IMG/VR virus record: IMGVR_UViG_3300049846_001244
Span: 1-48,523 of that record
Source: a virus
Length of the DNA stretch: 48,523 nucleotides
Direction: 5' to 3' (one strand)
Shown: positions 17,557-25,132 of the stretch, in pieces
How positions within the stretch are numbered: position 1 is the stretch's first letter
How the letters are laid out: every line of letters starts with the position of its first letter
Notes under the pieces: model-generated
Seen by the model: the letters and a program-made list of their open reading frames with translations, nothing else
What the model was told of the DNA's origin: nothing
Database searches by the model: none
Translations under genes and position numbers: made by a program

Positions 17557-18579
17557 ATGCTATATGGTATCGATTATCTCGGTGGTGCAAAATATCAAAG
17601 ACTAATATTGGACGAACACCCAAGTGGATGGGCCGCAGGATTTTTCGTTCAGCCTGAACTTTTTGGTGATCCGGCTCCAGTCATCAGGACGTTGGCAGGG
17701 AGTGGTCGGTGTCCCTTAATTAGAATCAATCTTGCATGGTCAGATGAACACATCTTTAATGAATCCGATTTTCCTGGTATTGTTGTGAGGGCCCAACGAT
17801 ATACCAAAATGGCAAATAGATATCCTAACGTTCGTTGGTATTTTTCTGGAGCAACTGAACACCAATTAAATGCTCAACTAGCTAAAAAATTAGCAAATCA
17901 AGTATTGTCGGTGATGCCCGCTAATGCGATATATGTAAATAATCCTTGGGGTGGTAGGGGTGAATTGATTACAGGGAATAGAATAATCAATGAAGTGCAT
18001 GGCACAAAGGAACACGCACCTAAGGGGCCATTCTTTTTTTCTTATGATGGTAGTAGTTGTGTTGATGACGATGTTGAATTGAGAAAACGAAAAATGAAAG
18101 ATGCGGAAGTATTCTTCTTTTGGCATCCGGCTTGTAACGGCAGACTCACGACCCAAGATAAAACTAAAAGGCCAGATCGCCAAGCATATCCGACAAATGA
18201 ATTGCTAGATTCAATGATATATTTACACAATTCACCCGGAGTCGGAATTAATATTCCAGATGGTTGGATATGGAAAAGCCATGCTGATAGGCATAAAACT
18301 CCACCAGAACCTAGGGAATATAAACCAGTTTTACTATCACCGATTCAAGCGAATAGATTTGAATTGGTTGCCGAAAATGGCCAAGTGGTTGCAGCTTCGG
18401 CTCCCGCTGAGCCGTTTAAAGATGGCGGCTGGAGATATTATTTTCCAGATTTTGGATATAATTTGGCAGAAAAGGCCAGACGAATCCAAAAAGGCAATCC
18501 AGTTTGCTCTTTAAGGGCAAATGGAAAGATCCATGGAAAAGTAAATCCCGCATTTAGGGCAGGAACCTTCAGAGACTAA
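17557..18579 (+). CDS. Putative TIM-barrel-like late protein, 340 aa
   Basis: Successive strand-helix elements in the first 220 residues (CPLIRINLAWSDE, VRWYFSGATEHQ, NAIYVNNPWGG, GPFFFSYDGSSCVDDD, DAEVFFFWHPACNG) suggest a TIM-barrel, with acidic and aromatic residues at strand ends as in glycoside hydrolases. The C-terminal ~100 residues (YKPVLLSPIQANRFELVAEN onwards) look like a small beta domain. There is no signal peptide. The late promoter and GGAG support expression with the structural genes. A cell-wall or capsule hydrolase is a reasonable guess; I cannot name a family. Confidence 0.45.
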   Translation: MLYGIDYLGGAKYQRLILDEHPSGWAAGFFVQPELFGDPAPVIRTLAGSGRCPLIRINLAWSDEHIFNESDFPGIVVRAQRYTKMANRYPNVRWYFSGATEHQLNAQLAKKLANQVLSVMPANAIYVNNPWGGRGELITGNRIINEVHGTKEHAPKGPFFFSYDGSSCVDDDVELRKRKMKDAEVFFFWHPACNGRLTTQDKTKRPDRQAYPTNELLDSMIYLHNSPGVGINIPDGWIWKSHADRHKTPPEPREYKPVLLSPIQANRFELVAENGQVVAASAPAEPFKDGGWRYYFPDFGYNLAEKARRIQKGNPVCSLRANGKIHGKVNPAFRAGTFRD

Positions 18580-18588
18580 AAATAATTG

Positions 18589-18617
18589 TTGAATGTGATA
18601 TCATAATTGTGTATACT
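18589..18617 (+). promoter_or_regulatory. Predicted sigma70-type promoter
   Basis: TTGAAT (18589-18594), 17-bp spacer, TATACT (18612-18617), 30 bp before ATG 18648. It probably drives the small-gene run to 21625. Confidence 0.7.
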
Positions 18618-18647
18618 AAAAAGAGATGAAAAAATATGTAATATGCC

Positions 18648-18899
18648 ATGAAAAAAGAAACTATAAATTTTATCAGTGCAACTAAAGAAGAGGCTTTTGC
18701 CGCAAATCAAAATGGCAAAATCGTTAAGATCCAGGCTGTGGGACTGGAAGGAGTTTCGGCACAATTGAAATATCCATACAGCCAAGAACAATTTGATGCC
18801 AAATTGAATTTATTTCATGCAATGTATGGAAAAGGTAGAGCGTTGGAATTTTTTATAGAGAGTGAACCAATTGATGAAAAAGTGAAAACATTATTTTAG
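18648..18899 (+). CDS. Small hypothetical protein, 83 aa
   Basis: The protein begins MKKETINFISATKEEAF, continues with a strand (GKIVKIQAVGL) and two helices (EQFDAKLNLFHAMYG, PIDEKVKTLF). I recognise no family. There is no strong ribosome binding site; ATG 18648 is the first in-frame start after the promoter. It is followed eight bases later by a micro-ORF for a membrane peptide. Confidence 0.62.
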   Translation: MKKETINFISATKEEAFAANQNGKIVKIQAVGLEGVSAQLKYPYSQEQFDAKLNLFHAMYGKGRALEFFIESEPIDEKVKTLF

Positions 18900-18907
18900 G
18901 AGTGATT

Positions 18908-19039
18908 ATGGGAGATATATCGTTTGATATTTTGGAATTCGCATTTGTGATGTTTGGTCTTATATTTTTTATATCCGCACTTATTGTTATGGTTTTTAGT
19001 TTTGGTATGACTGATGATGACGACAATATAGATCTTTAG
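18908..19039 (+). CDS. Membrane micro-protein, 43 aa
   Basis: AGGAG lies just before ATG 18908, and the frame ends at TAG 19039. The sequence is a single hydrophobic helix (residues ~9-33: FAFVMFGLIFFISALIVMVF) with a strongly acidic tail (TDDDDNIDL). It is a small inner-membrane protein like several others here. Its stop is followed at once by AGGAG for the next gene, which supports the assignment. Confidence 0.7.
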   Translation: MGDISFDILEFAFVMFGLIFFISALIVMVFSFGMTDDDDNIDL

Positions 19040-19049
19040 GAGAATCAAT

Positions 19050-19289
19050 TTGAATAAAGATGATTTCATTTTAGACTTTGGTGAAACTAGCAGATGCCCA
19101 GTTTACTATTCCTGGCAGGCAGCAAACAGGTTGAAGAAAAAATATCCAAAGATACCATTAGAAATCTTAGAAGATTGTTGCTATAATTTTAGAAAGGATA
19201 AGTATAAAAATTTGGAGTATTGGGCAACATTGGCATGGAATTCAATTTACAATAGTGATTATAATGTAGATTTTAAACTTGATTTATAG
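19050..19289 (+). CDS. Small hypothetical protein, 79 aa, TTG start
   Basis: TTG 19050 is chosen because GGAG stands at the right distance and no ATG precedes the conserved-looking DDFILDFGETSR segment. The centre carries PVYYSWQAANRLKKKYP and ILEDCCYNFRKDK, then aromatic-rich helices (YWATLAWNSIY). No family is recognised. It sits between two membrane-protein genes. Confidence 0.6.
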   Translation: MNKDDFILDFGETSRCPVYYSWQAANRLKKKYPKIPLEILEDCCYNFRKDKYKNLEYWATLAWNSIYNSDYNVDFKLDL

Positions 19290-19298
19290 AGTGATTTT

Positions 19299-19571
19299 AT
19301 GATAATATTATTATGTATGGGCATTTTAAGTGTAGTAAGTGTAATTGGCTTTATGCATGGTTATAACTGTGGAGTAAAAATTGAGAGGTCCTTTTTATTG
19401 GGCGATCTTTATGCTCAGGCCGGTATGATTATAGCGGCATTGGCAATATTAAAACAAGAATGTAAAATTGCAGGAGAAAATTTAACAGAAATTGATATAA
19501 AAGAAGTCAACAAAAGATTGAATGATATAATACAAAGGGAGTATTTAAAAAATGGAGAATCAAGTGAATAG
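19299..19571 (+). CDS. Small membrane-anchored protein, 90 aa
   Basis: Residues 1-20 are a hydrophobic helix (MIILLCMGILSVVSVIGFM) that could be an uncleaved signal anchor, a second weaker one follows (AGMIIAALAILK), and the C-terminal half is a charged helix (LTEIDIKEVNKRLNDIIQ). No family is recognised. The last 20 bases overlap the next gene in another frame. GAGTGAT precedes ATG 19299. Confidence 0.62.
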   Translation: MIILLCMGILSVVSVIGFMHGYNCGVKIERSFLLGDLYAQAGMIIAALAILKQECKIAGENLTEIDIKEVNKRLNDIIQREYLKNGESSE

Positions 19572-19830
19572 TGAAAAACCACAACCTCAAGTATTGGGGG
19601 TAGAGGGTATTGGTAGTTCTGAAGGTGTTATGAATACACCCACACCAGCAGATAAAAAAATTGATCCAATAGTTATGAAAAAGTATCAAGCAATTCAAAG
19701 AAAGTACATGGAAGTTTATGGTAGGTATCACACCAGAAAAAATTGGATTAAGAAAGTAAAACTTGGCCAAAGATTAAACGAATTAGAAACCGAATTGAGT
19801 AAATTAGAAAAAAGTTTATATATTGATTAA
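19552..19830 (+). CDS. Small basic coiled-coil protein, 92 aa
   Basis: A Pro/Gly/Ser-rich, probably disordered N-terminus (~40 residues) is followed by a basic helical part (YQAIQRKYMEVYGRYHTRKN) and a short coiled coil (LNELETELSKLEKSL). It starts inside the previous gene (20-bp overlap), with AGGGAG about 14 bases upstream. No family is recognised; two bases separate it from the next gene. Confidence 0.6.
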   Translation: MENQVNSEKPQPQVLGVEGIGSSEGVMNTPTPADKKIDPIVMKKYQAIQRKYMEVYGRYHTRKNWIKKVKLGQRLNELETELSKLEKSLYID

Positions 19831-19832
19831 TT

Positions 19833-20153
19833 ATGGATATTTTAGATGAATTCAATACATTGGTCGAAAATAGTAATGTGCCTCCAATTAATTATAATGA
19901 TTGGAATGATATTAATGTTGTTCGGCCATGTATAGTTATGTTGGTGGTCATTGATCTGGTTTCGAGTAATGCTATTGCATATCTAGAACTGGACACCGTA
20001 AACGATAAACCAAAATGGGTATTATATGATGGTGGTGAAGTTGAATATAGTGTGGTTAGGTATTGGAAGCCACTATTTAATGATTATATGAAATGCGTTG
20101 AATATGGTGAAAGGCTAAAGGCTAAACATGAAAAAAATAATAGAACCAAGTGA
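19833..20153 (+). CDS. Hypothetical protein, 106 aa
   Basis: An acidic N-terminus leads into a strand-rich core (RPCIVMLVVIDLVSSNAIAY, LELDTV, PKWVLYDGGEVEYSVVRYW) and a basic C-terminal helix (CVEYGERLKAKHEKNN). The fold is likely a small beta-sheet protein; DUF551-type phage proteins have a similar VVRYWKPL ending, which I note only as a weak resemblance. The end overlaps the next gene by 26 bp. Confidence 0.6.
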   Translation: MDILDEFNTLVENSNVPPINYNDWNDINVVRPCIVMLVVIDLVSSNAIAYLELDTVNDKPKWVLYDGGEVEYSVVRYWKPLFNDYMKCVEYGERLKAKHEKNNRTK

Positions 20154-20343
20154 TCATATATTATTTGATGAAGTGAGAAAATCTTTAGTTAGATTACTTA
20201 GAGATTCTTTGGAATGGAATGCTAGGCAAATGGACTCACCCAGAAAGATTGAAGCCGAAAATGAAATTATGGAAGATTTCCTAAACGTTTTAGATTATCT
20301 AAAAATTCAGAGCCTCCGAAATAAAAATATCAATGAATTATAG
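20128..20343 (+). CDS. Small helical protein, 71 aa
   Basis: A helical, charged protein of unknown function (FDEVRKSLVRLLRDSLEWN, then KIEAENEIMEDFLNVLDYLK). It begins within the previous gene (26-bp overlap), with AAAGGC upstream of the ATG. No family is recognised. The tight overlap on both sides indicates translational coupling in the 18.6-21.6 kb run. Confidence 0.58.
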   Translation: MKKIIEPSDHILFDEVRKSLVRLLRDSLEWNARQMDSPRKIEAENEIMEDFLNVLDYLKIQSLRNKNINEL

Positions 20344-20354
20344 TGGAAATTCTT

Positions 20355-20708
20355 ATGGAGCACAAAAAAGATTTTGTAAAATTATGCCCATTGTTGTATA
20401 ATAAAATAAGACCAAATAGAATTTTCTTTGATTCGGGTTGGGATAATTTGGTTAAAGATGTATCTATTAAAATTGAAAAGATTATTGAGAAAATGCCAGA
20501 AGAAGTCCAAAGTAATTTTTATGCAACCCAAATAAAGGAAAAATTCGGATCATTGAGATTTTATATGTCAAATAGTACAGAGGAAATCGATCAATTGATT
20601 AAAGAAGCCGAAAGGAAAAGTGTTGAAATATGTGAATGTTGCTCCAGACCAGGAACGATTAAACCCTCACCATGGTTAAAATGTTTATGTGAAAGTTGTA
20701 GGAAATGA
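20355..20708 (+). CDS. Conserved phage zinc-knuckle protein (KEKFGSLRFY), 117 aa
   Basis: The protein matches a family seen in many phages and prophages: CPLLYNKI near the start, SGWDNLVKDVSIKIE, the hallmark QIKEKFGSLRFYM (~residues 59-71), AERKSVEICECC (C93, C96) and CLCESC (C112, C115), where two Cys pairs would bind zinc. Function is not established. ATG 20355 is preferred to a GTG at 20343, which is the last base of the preceding stop; the ribosome binding site is weak. Confidence 0.75.
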   Translation: MEHKKDFVKLCPLLYNKIRPNRIFFDSGWDNLVKDVSIKIEKIIEKMPEEVQSNFYATQIKEKFGSLRFYMSNSTEEIDQLIKEAERKSVEICECCSRPGTIKPSPWLKCLCESCRK

Positions 20709-20709
20709 C

Positions 20710-20907
20710 ATGGATGAAAGTGCTAAAATCAATAATATTTTGGGAGACATTCAACGAGAAAAACGAGTATACTTGGCATCTAAACAAATAGAGCCATTAT
20801 TGACGGAAACAAACGCTATTGTATCACAATGCAAGAATCAAATTGAAATATTAGAAAAATTGTGTAGATTATATGAAGAATTGTGGAGAATAACAAATGA
20901 TCTTTAG
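20710..20907 (+). CDS. Small coiled-coil protein, 65 aa
   Basis: ATG 20710 follows the previous stop by one base and has AGGAA upstream; an earlier in-frame ATG at 20689 lies inside the previous gene and is rejected. The product is helical with a probable coiled coil (AIVSQCKNQIEILEKLCRLY). No family is recognised. Its last codons overlap the next gene by 11 bp. Confidence 0.6.
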   Translation: MDESAKINNILGDIQREKRVYLASKQIEPLLTETNAIVSQCKNQIEILEKLCRLYEELWRITNDL

Positions 20908-21625
20908 TAAAATTTGGAGACAAAGGAAAAACAAAGGTGATAGTATAAATGACGCTCTAAATCTTTTAGCAAACATAGAAAGGCGGCACTGGCTTAGAAG
21001 CCTTTATAGAGATTCAATTTTTTATAAAATAGAACGATGGATTGCCTATCGTTTATATGACGTATATCATAAAGTTGATACTGGATTGCCTCCGGGATAT
21101 TATGACTCTTCTCATATTTTGTTACATGCCGCATTTGCAATTTTGGTTGATTTTGTTGAAAATGATTGCGGTTCTTGGGGTCGGCATGATAACCCACATC
21201 TTAGCCCAAGGGAAAGGGGATTAGATTATTTGGCGTTTTCTATTAATTTACCCCAAGAATTTTATGAAACCGATAAAGGTCGAGTTGATATTAATGAAAG
21301 CCAAAGAAAATATGCAACTGAAGTGAGGGAATTATATCTTTGGTGGAAAGACATCAGACCAAATAGAATAGATGGCTATGATTTTTATTTAAAAGATTTT
21401 TATAATGACATAGAATCCGAAGGCAGAGAAACCATGAAATTTGTTAAATGTGATGAACCTGGCTCTGAACATTTATCAGTCATGACAGATGATTTAACAG
21501 AAGAGGAAAGAAATACTAGAAGTGAATTATGGAAAAAATGCCGAGAACTTGAAGAGTCATACCATAAAGAAGATCAGGCAATGTTACATAGATTGATTGA
21601 TGTGAGGGATAATCTTTGGACGTAG
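20897..21625 (+). CDS. Conserved phage protein, 242 aa
   Basis: The layout (WIAYRLYDVYHKVDTGLPPGYYD, LLHAAFAILVDFVENDCG, LSPRERGLDYLAF, YATEVRELYLWWKDIRPNR, then an acidic DDLTEEE stretch and a long C-terminal helix) matches a family I recall in T4-like and other large phages, of unknown function. It is helical and probably cytosolic. It ends the run of early/middle genes; an ATAAATA element follows three bases after its stop. Confidence 0.7.
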   Translation: MIFSKIWRQRKNKGDSINDALNLLANIERRHWLRSLYRDSIFYKIERWIAYRLYDVYHKVDTGLPPGYYDSSHILLHAAFAILVDFVENDCGSWGRHDNPHLSPRERGLDYLAFSINLPQEFYETDKGRVDINESQRKYATEVRELYLWWKDIRPNRIDGYDFYLKDFYNDIESEGRETMKFVKCDEPGSEHLSVMTDDLTEEERNTRSELWKKCRELEESYHKEDQAMLHRLIDVRDNLWT

Positions 21626-21627
21626 CA

Positions 21628-21634
21628 ATAAATA
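21628..21634 (+). promoter_or_regulatory. Putative late promoter (ATAAATA)
   Basis: aATAAATA, 30 bp upstream of ATG 21665 of the hub/spike gene, in the short gap after the last early gene. Confidence 0.7.
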
Positions 21635-21664
21635 AACATCATAATAATTATTTTAATTAGATGT

Positions 21665-24364
21665 ATGTTAAAGAATTTTATTGGACTTGATCAATTTATT
21701 TGGTGGCAAGGCGTTGTAGAGGACCGAAACGATCCGTTATTTTTGGGTCGAGCCAAGGTTAGAATTTTTGGTTGGCATACAGAAGATAAGACATTAATTC
21801 CAACTGAACATCTTCCCTGGGCCAACACCTTAATGCCACCAGATAATGGCAACAATCCCGTTGGACCAAAAGAAGGTGATTGGGTTGTTGGATTTTTTAG
21901 AGATTCACTAGTTGCCCAAGAACCTATTATCTTAGGCGTATTACCGGGCATCAATACTCAAGTTGCAAACCCAGAAGTTGGGTTTAATGATGCAACACCT
22001 CCAGAAAAATTATTTTCAGGCGAACTTCCTAGATCACCAGAATTTGGCGATGATATTAATTTTGCCGAATCTATGGTGACCGGAATTGAAAATGCCGCAA
22101 AGGATTCATTGACCTCACTTATCGGACCACTACAAAGTATTGTTCCAGAAGCTAAAGGATTAATGTCAGTGCTCCCACAACTCGATAGTAAATCATTTAT
22201 GAATATCGCTCAGGGTATTGTACAGAACCCGGGAAATATGGTTTCAACTTTAGCTAATGGAAATTTGACCGATGCCGTTAATAAATTGGGAATCACCTCA
22301 ATTGGTAAATTAGCCCCGGCGGCTCAAGCATCATTAGTTAATGGTCTAAATGGTGTAGTTAATCATGTTATTAATACACCAGGAATTCAAACTACATTTA
22401 TTAATACACTGAATAATCATATTACAAGTAACCTAAATTCATTTGTTAATAATAATATCCCAAAGGGAGTTAAAAGTGCATTCAATAAATTAGGCCCTGG
22501 GAATCCGCTTAATAAATTGATATCAACAATGGATGCTGGAGGTGGCTTTGATGTTAAGGGATTATTTGATGGCAACATTACGAATAATGTTACCGATATA
22601 ATCAATTCAATAATACCATTAGATGATCCACAAAAAATGTTGGCTAAACTTGGTGAAAAAGCCGCACAAAAGATTGCCGATTTTTTAGGGTTGGAGTTTG
22701 GACCAGGAGATACTGAATTAGTTGAAAAGGTCGAAGAACCATTATCACCATTACTTGATGAATCGAAGGTTCCGTTTGTTAGTACTGGGTTCGGTATGCT
22801 CCAAAAGGAGTTTAGTTTAGAGGCGTTCCCCTTTGACCTAAATCGAAACGGAACTTTTGATTTGGGTGATATTGAAATTCTCATTAAACAGGCGGTTGGC
22901 GGATTCATTGATGGTGCTGGTGAACAACCAACAACACCCATACCGATATATCCAATGAGTCGTTATCCATTGGAACCATTTTTAAATAAGCCAACAACAT
23001 CACCACTAGCAATTGGAAATAAAGTATTGGTTGGTGATAAATTGGTCGAAGAGGGTAAAGAGGCCAAGGCTGCAATACTCGATAATTGGATTTTAAATCA
23101 AAAGAAAAAAAATGCATCAACGTTTTCAGCCGGGTCATATCAACCTATTCCGGGATTGAAATTAAGCGCACCAACAGAATCTTCATCATCCACATCAAGT
23201 AATACAAGATCACTTAGAACTTCAGCCGGCGATTCAGCTAAAACAGAACCAGTTGGTGCATTAAAAGACCAGGAGGCGGTTGAGGGCGAACCATTTGAAG
23301 AACCCGCCAGTCCATATAATGCGGTTTATCCATACAACCATGTTTATCAAAGTGAATCTGGTCATGCTATTGAAATTGACGACTCACCTGGTGCGGAAAG
23401 ATTACATTGGTATCACCGATCGGGCTCTTTCCGAGAAATGCACCCTAATGGAATTATCGTCGATAAGGCAATAGGTAAATTTTATACACTATCTAAAGAC
23501 GATCTATTTGTTGGTTCCGAAAAGAATATATTCATATCTTCAACCGAATCTACTAAAATGAAAGCAGACACCGAATGGGTTCTTGAATCCGGAACGGCGG
23601 CCATAACAACTGGTGCGTATTCTATAAAATCAGGAACTATAATGCAAATGACTGAGGGTGGTCATGCACAGAAGGTTGTTGATAATAAAGAAACTACGAT
23701 TGGTGGTGATTATATTATTAAAGTTAAGGGTAAATTAAAGATTCAAGCCGACACAATAGAGATTGATGCTAAAACCTATTCGATGATAAGGAGTGATGGT
23801 TTCATTATTAATGAAGCACCAATAGTGGGAAATAATGCCGATGAATTTAATGTTTCAGGGGTTGCCAATCTTAGGCCAACCTTTGCTGCCAAAGAAACTC
23901 CTAATCCAGTTCCACCATTAGAAGAAGAGGAAGAGGAGGAAGTGGTGTCACCATTTAAACCCGGATTTGTTTTAAAATTTAAAGGTGAAGAAAATGGTCC
24001 AGGTGATCCATATAATGATAAGTATCTATATAAACCTGTGTCGGACAGTAATGGCAAACCGGTAATATTAAATCCACCCGGGAGTGGTATACCTGTAATG
24101 TATGAAGCCATTCCAACTCCAGAATTTGAAGATGTCCTTATTGAATATCGGGCAGATGAGGGCCCCACAACTAAATGGCCAGTTAGGCGACCCGTACATA
24201 AAAAGGGAAGAGTAATTGAGGCTGGAGTATTTGCCGGAAATGCAAATGGTGGTCGAGATCATTATAGATTTTCAAAAAAAGCAAAAGATTATCCAAAACA
24301 ATTTATAGTTGCCGATGGTTCAAAAGAATTTATGGTATATGACGGTAAAATAAGACATGATTAG
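21665..24364 (+). CDS. 5: Baseplate hub/spike protein, gp5-like, 899 aa
   Basis: Residues 1-100 form the gp5/VgrG OB-fold (WWQGVVEDRNDPLFLGRAKVR, LPWANTLMPP, GDWVVGFFRDS, EPIILGVLPG). A long region rich in Asn and small residues follows, then a dockerin-like calcium loop near 391-402. Residues ~555-700 form a repetitive strand region (HAIEIDDSPGAERLHWYH, MHPNGIIVDK, then many short strands) like the gp5 beta-helix needle. A Glu-rich linker leads to a ~150-residue C-terminal extension. No T4 lysozyme domain is visible. It heads the late unit and should form the trimeric spike that punctures the outer membrane. Confidence 0.85.
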   Translation: MLKNFIGLDQFIWWQGVVEDRNDPLFLGRAKVRIFGWHTEDKTLIPTEHLPWANTLMPPDNGNNPVGPKEGDWVVGFFRDSLVAQEPIILGVLPGINTQVANPEVGFNDATPPEKLFSGELPRSPEFGDDINFAESMVTGIENAAKDSLTSLIGPLQSIVPEAKGLMSVLPQLDSKSFMNIAQGIVQNPGNMVSTLANGNLTDAVNKLGITSIGKLAPAAQASLVNGLNGVVNHVINTPGIQTTFINTLNNHITSNLNSFVNNNIPKGVKSAFNKLGPGNPLNKLISTMDAGGGFDVKGLFDGNITNNVTDIINSIIPLDDPQKMLAKLGEKAAQKIADFLGLEFGPGDTELVEKVEEPLSPLLDESKVPFVSTGFGMLQKEFSLEAFPFDLNRNGTFDLGDIEILIKQAVGGFIDGAGEQPTTPIPIYPMSRYPLEPFLNKPTTSPLAIGNKVLVGDKLVEEGKEAKAAILDNWILNQKKKNASTFSAGSYQPIPGLKLSAPTESSSSTSSNTRSLRTSAGDSAKTEPVGALKDQEAVEGEPFEEPASPYNAVYPYNHVYQSESGHAIEIDDSPGAERLHWYHRSGSFREMHPNGIIVDKAIGKFYTLSKDDLFVGSEKNIFISSTESTKMKADTEWVLESGTAAITTGAYSIKSGTIMQMTEGGHAQKVVDNKETTIGGDYIIKVKGKLKIQADTIEIDAKTYSMIRSDGFIINEAPIVGNNADEFNVSGVANLRPTFAAKETPNPVPPLEEEEEEEVVSPFKPGFVLKFKGEENGPGDPYNDKYLYKPVSDSNGKPVILNPPGSGIPVMYEAIPTPEFEDVLIEYRADEGPTTKWPVRRPVHKKGRVIEAGVFAGNANGGRDHYRFSKKAKDYPKQFIVADGSKEFMVYDGKIRHD
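22835..22885 (+). other. Dockerin/EF-hand-like calcium loop coded within the spike gene
   Basis: Residues ~391-407 read DLNRNGTFDLGDIEILI, matching the D-x-N-x-D/N-G-x(5)-D pattern of dockerin-type calcium loops, followed by the usual hydrophobic helix. Only one loop is seen, and it lies between the helical middle region and the needle. Confidence 0.65.
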
Positions 24365-24689
24365 AAATATATTACTATTTTGTATTGGTTTATTGATTAT
24401 ATTACAAGTTGCCGATGGAGTATTAACCTACTCAGGTGTTACGTATTATAAATCTTTAGAGATTGAAGGCAATCCATTTGTTAAATTTATTATGAGTATT
24501 TTTGGTGCGATTTTTGGTCTATTTTTATGTAAAAGTTTTGCTATAAGTATATTGCTACTTGCAAAGAAGTTTATAAAATATATTGAAAATTCCATAATCT
24601 GTTTAATTACTATGTTAATTACGACATCCCTATATTTGTATGCAGTAATTACCTGGATCTTACATTTTTATTTTTTGGCATTCGCATAA
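24357..24689 (+). CDS. Small polytopic membrane protein (DUF5658-like), 110 aa
   Basis: Three to four hydrophobic helices are visible (ILLFCIGLLIILQVADG, FIMSIFGAIFGLFLCKSFAI, IICLITMLITTSLYLYAV, ITWILHFYFLAFA). VADGVLTY followed by EIEGNPFVKF resembles the D-x-x-T and E-x-NP pattern of DUF5658 proteins. The gene overlaps the spike gene by eight bases. Its place in a late operon could suggest a lysis role, but similar proteins are not known holins, so this is speculation. Confidence 0.6.
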   Translation: MIRNILLFCIGLLIILQVADGVLTYSGVTYYKSLEIEGNPFVKFIMSIFGAIFGLFLCKSFAISILLLAKKFIKYIENSIICLITMLITTSLYLYAVITWILHFYFLAFA

Positions 24690-24692
24690 ATA
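24686..24692 (+). promoter_or_regulatory. Putative late promoter (ATAAATA)
   Basis: cATAAATA overlapping the end of the membrane-protein gene, 32 bp before ATG 24725 of the gp25-like gene. Confidence 0.7.
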
Positions 24693-24724
24693 CCCCAAAG
24701 CGTTTACCATAAAATATAAAATTA

Positions 24725-25132
24725 ATGGCAGTAAATCAAAAAAAATTCAGTGATTTGGATCTTTCATTTACTCCGCACCCAGACACAGGCGATTTAATTC
24801 CGTTACGTGGTGATAGGGCGGTTGCTAGAAGTATTCGCCAAATTGTTATGACTAATTTTTATGAGAAATTAAATAATCCAAGATTTGGTGGAAATATAGC
24901 ATCTCAATTATTTGAATTATGGACACCTCAAACTGAACACACAATTAGAACAACAATAAAGGAAGCCCTAAATCTATATGAACCTAGAATTGAATTGAAT
25001 AATGTTATAGTTGCGTTTCCAAATACCGCAATAGATGCCGATCAAAATACAATTAGAATTACAATAGAATTTAATATACTGGGCGAGGCGCAAAATAAAC
25101 AAGTAACGTTTTCTCTAAAGAGGGTTAGATAG
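24725..25132 (+). CDS. 25: Baseplate wedge protein gp25-like, 135 aa
   Basis: The pattern is that of the gp25/W family: FSDLDLSFTPHPDTGDLIPL, AVARSIRQIVMTNFYEKLNN, RFGGNIASQLFELWTP, then TIKEALNLYEPRIELNNV and a final strand. Length is close to T4 gp25 (132 aa). The protein links the baseplate wedge to the sheath. It follows a late promoter and is followed without a gap by the gp6-like gene, as in other T4-like phages. Confidence 0.93.
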   Translation: MAVNQKKFSDLDLSFTPHPDTGDLIPLRGDRAVARSIRQIVMTNFYEKLNNPRFGGNIASQLFELWTPQTEHTIRTTIKEALNLYEPRIELNNVIVAFPNTAIDADQNTIRITIEFNILGEAQNKQVTFSLKRVR

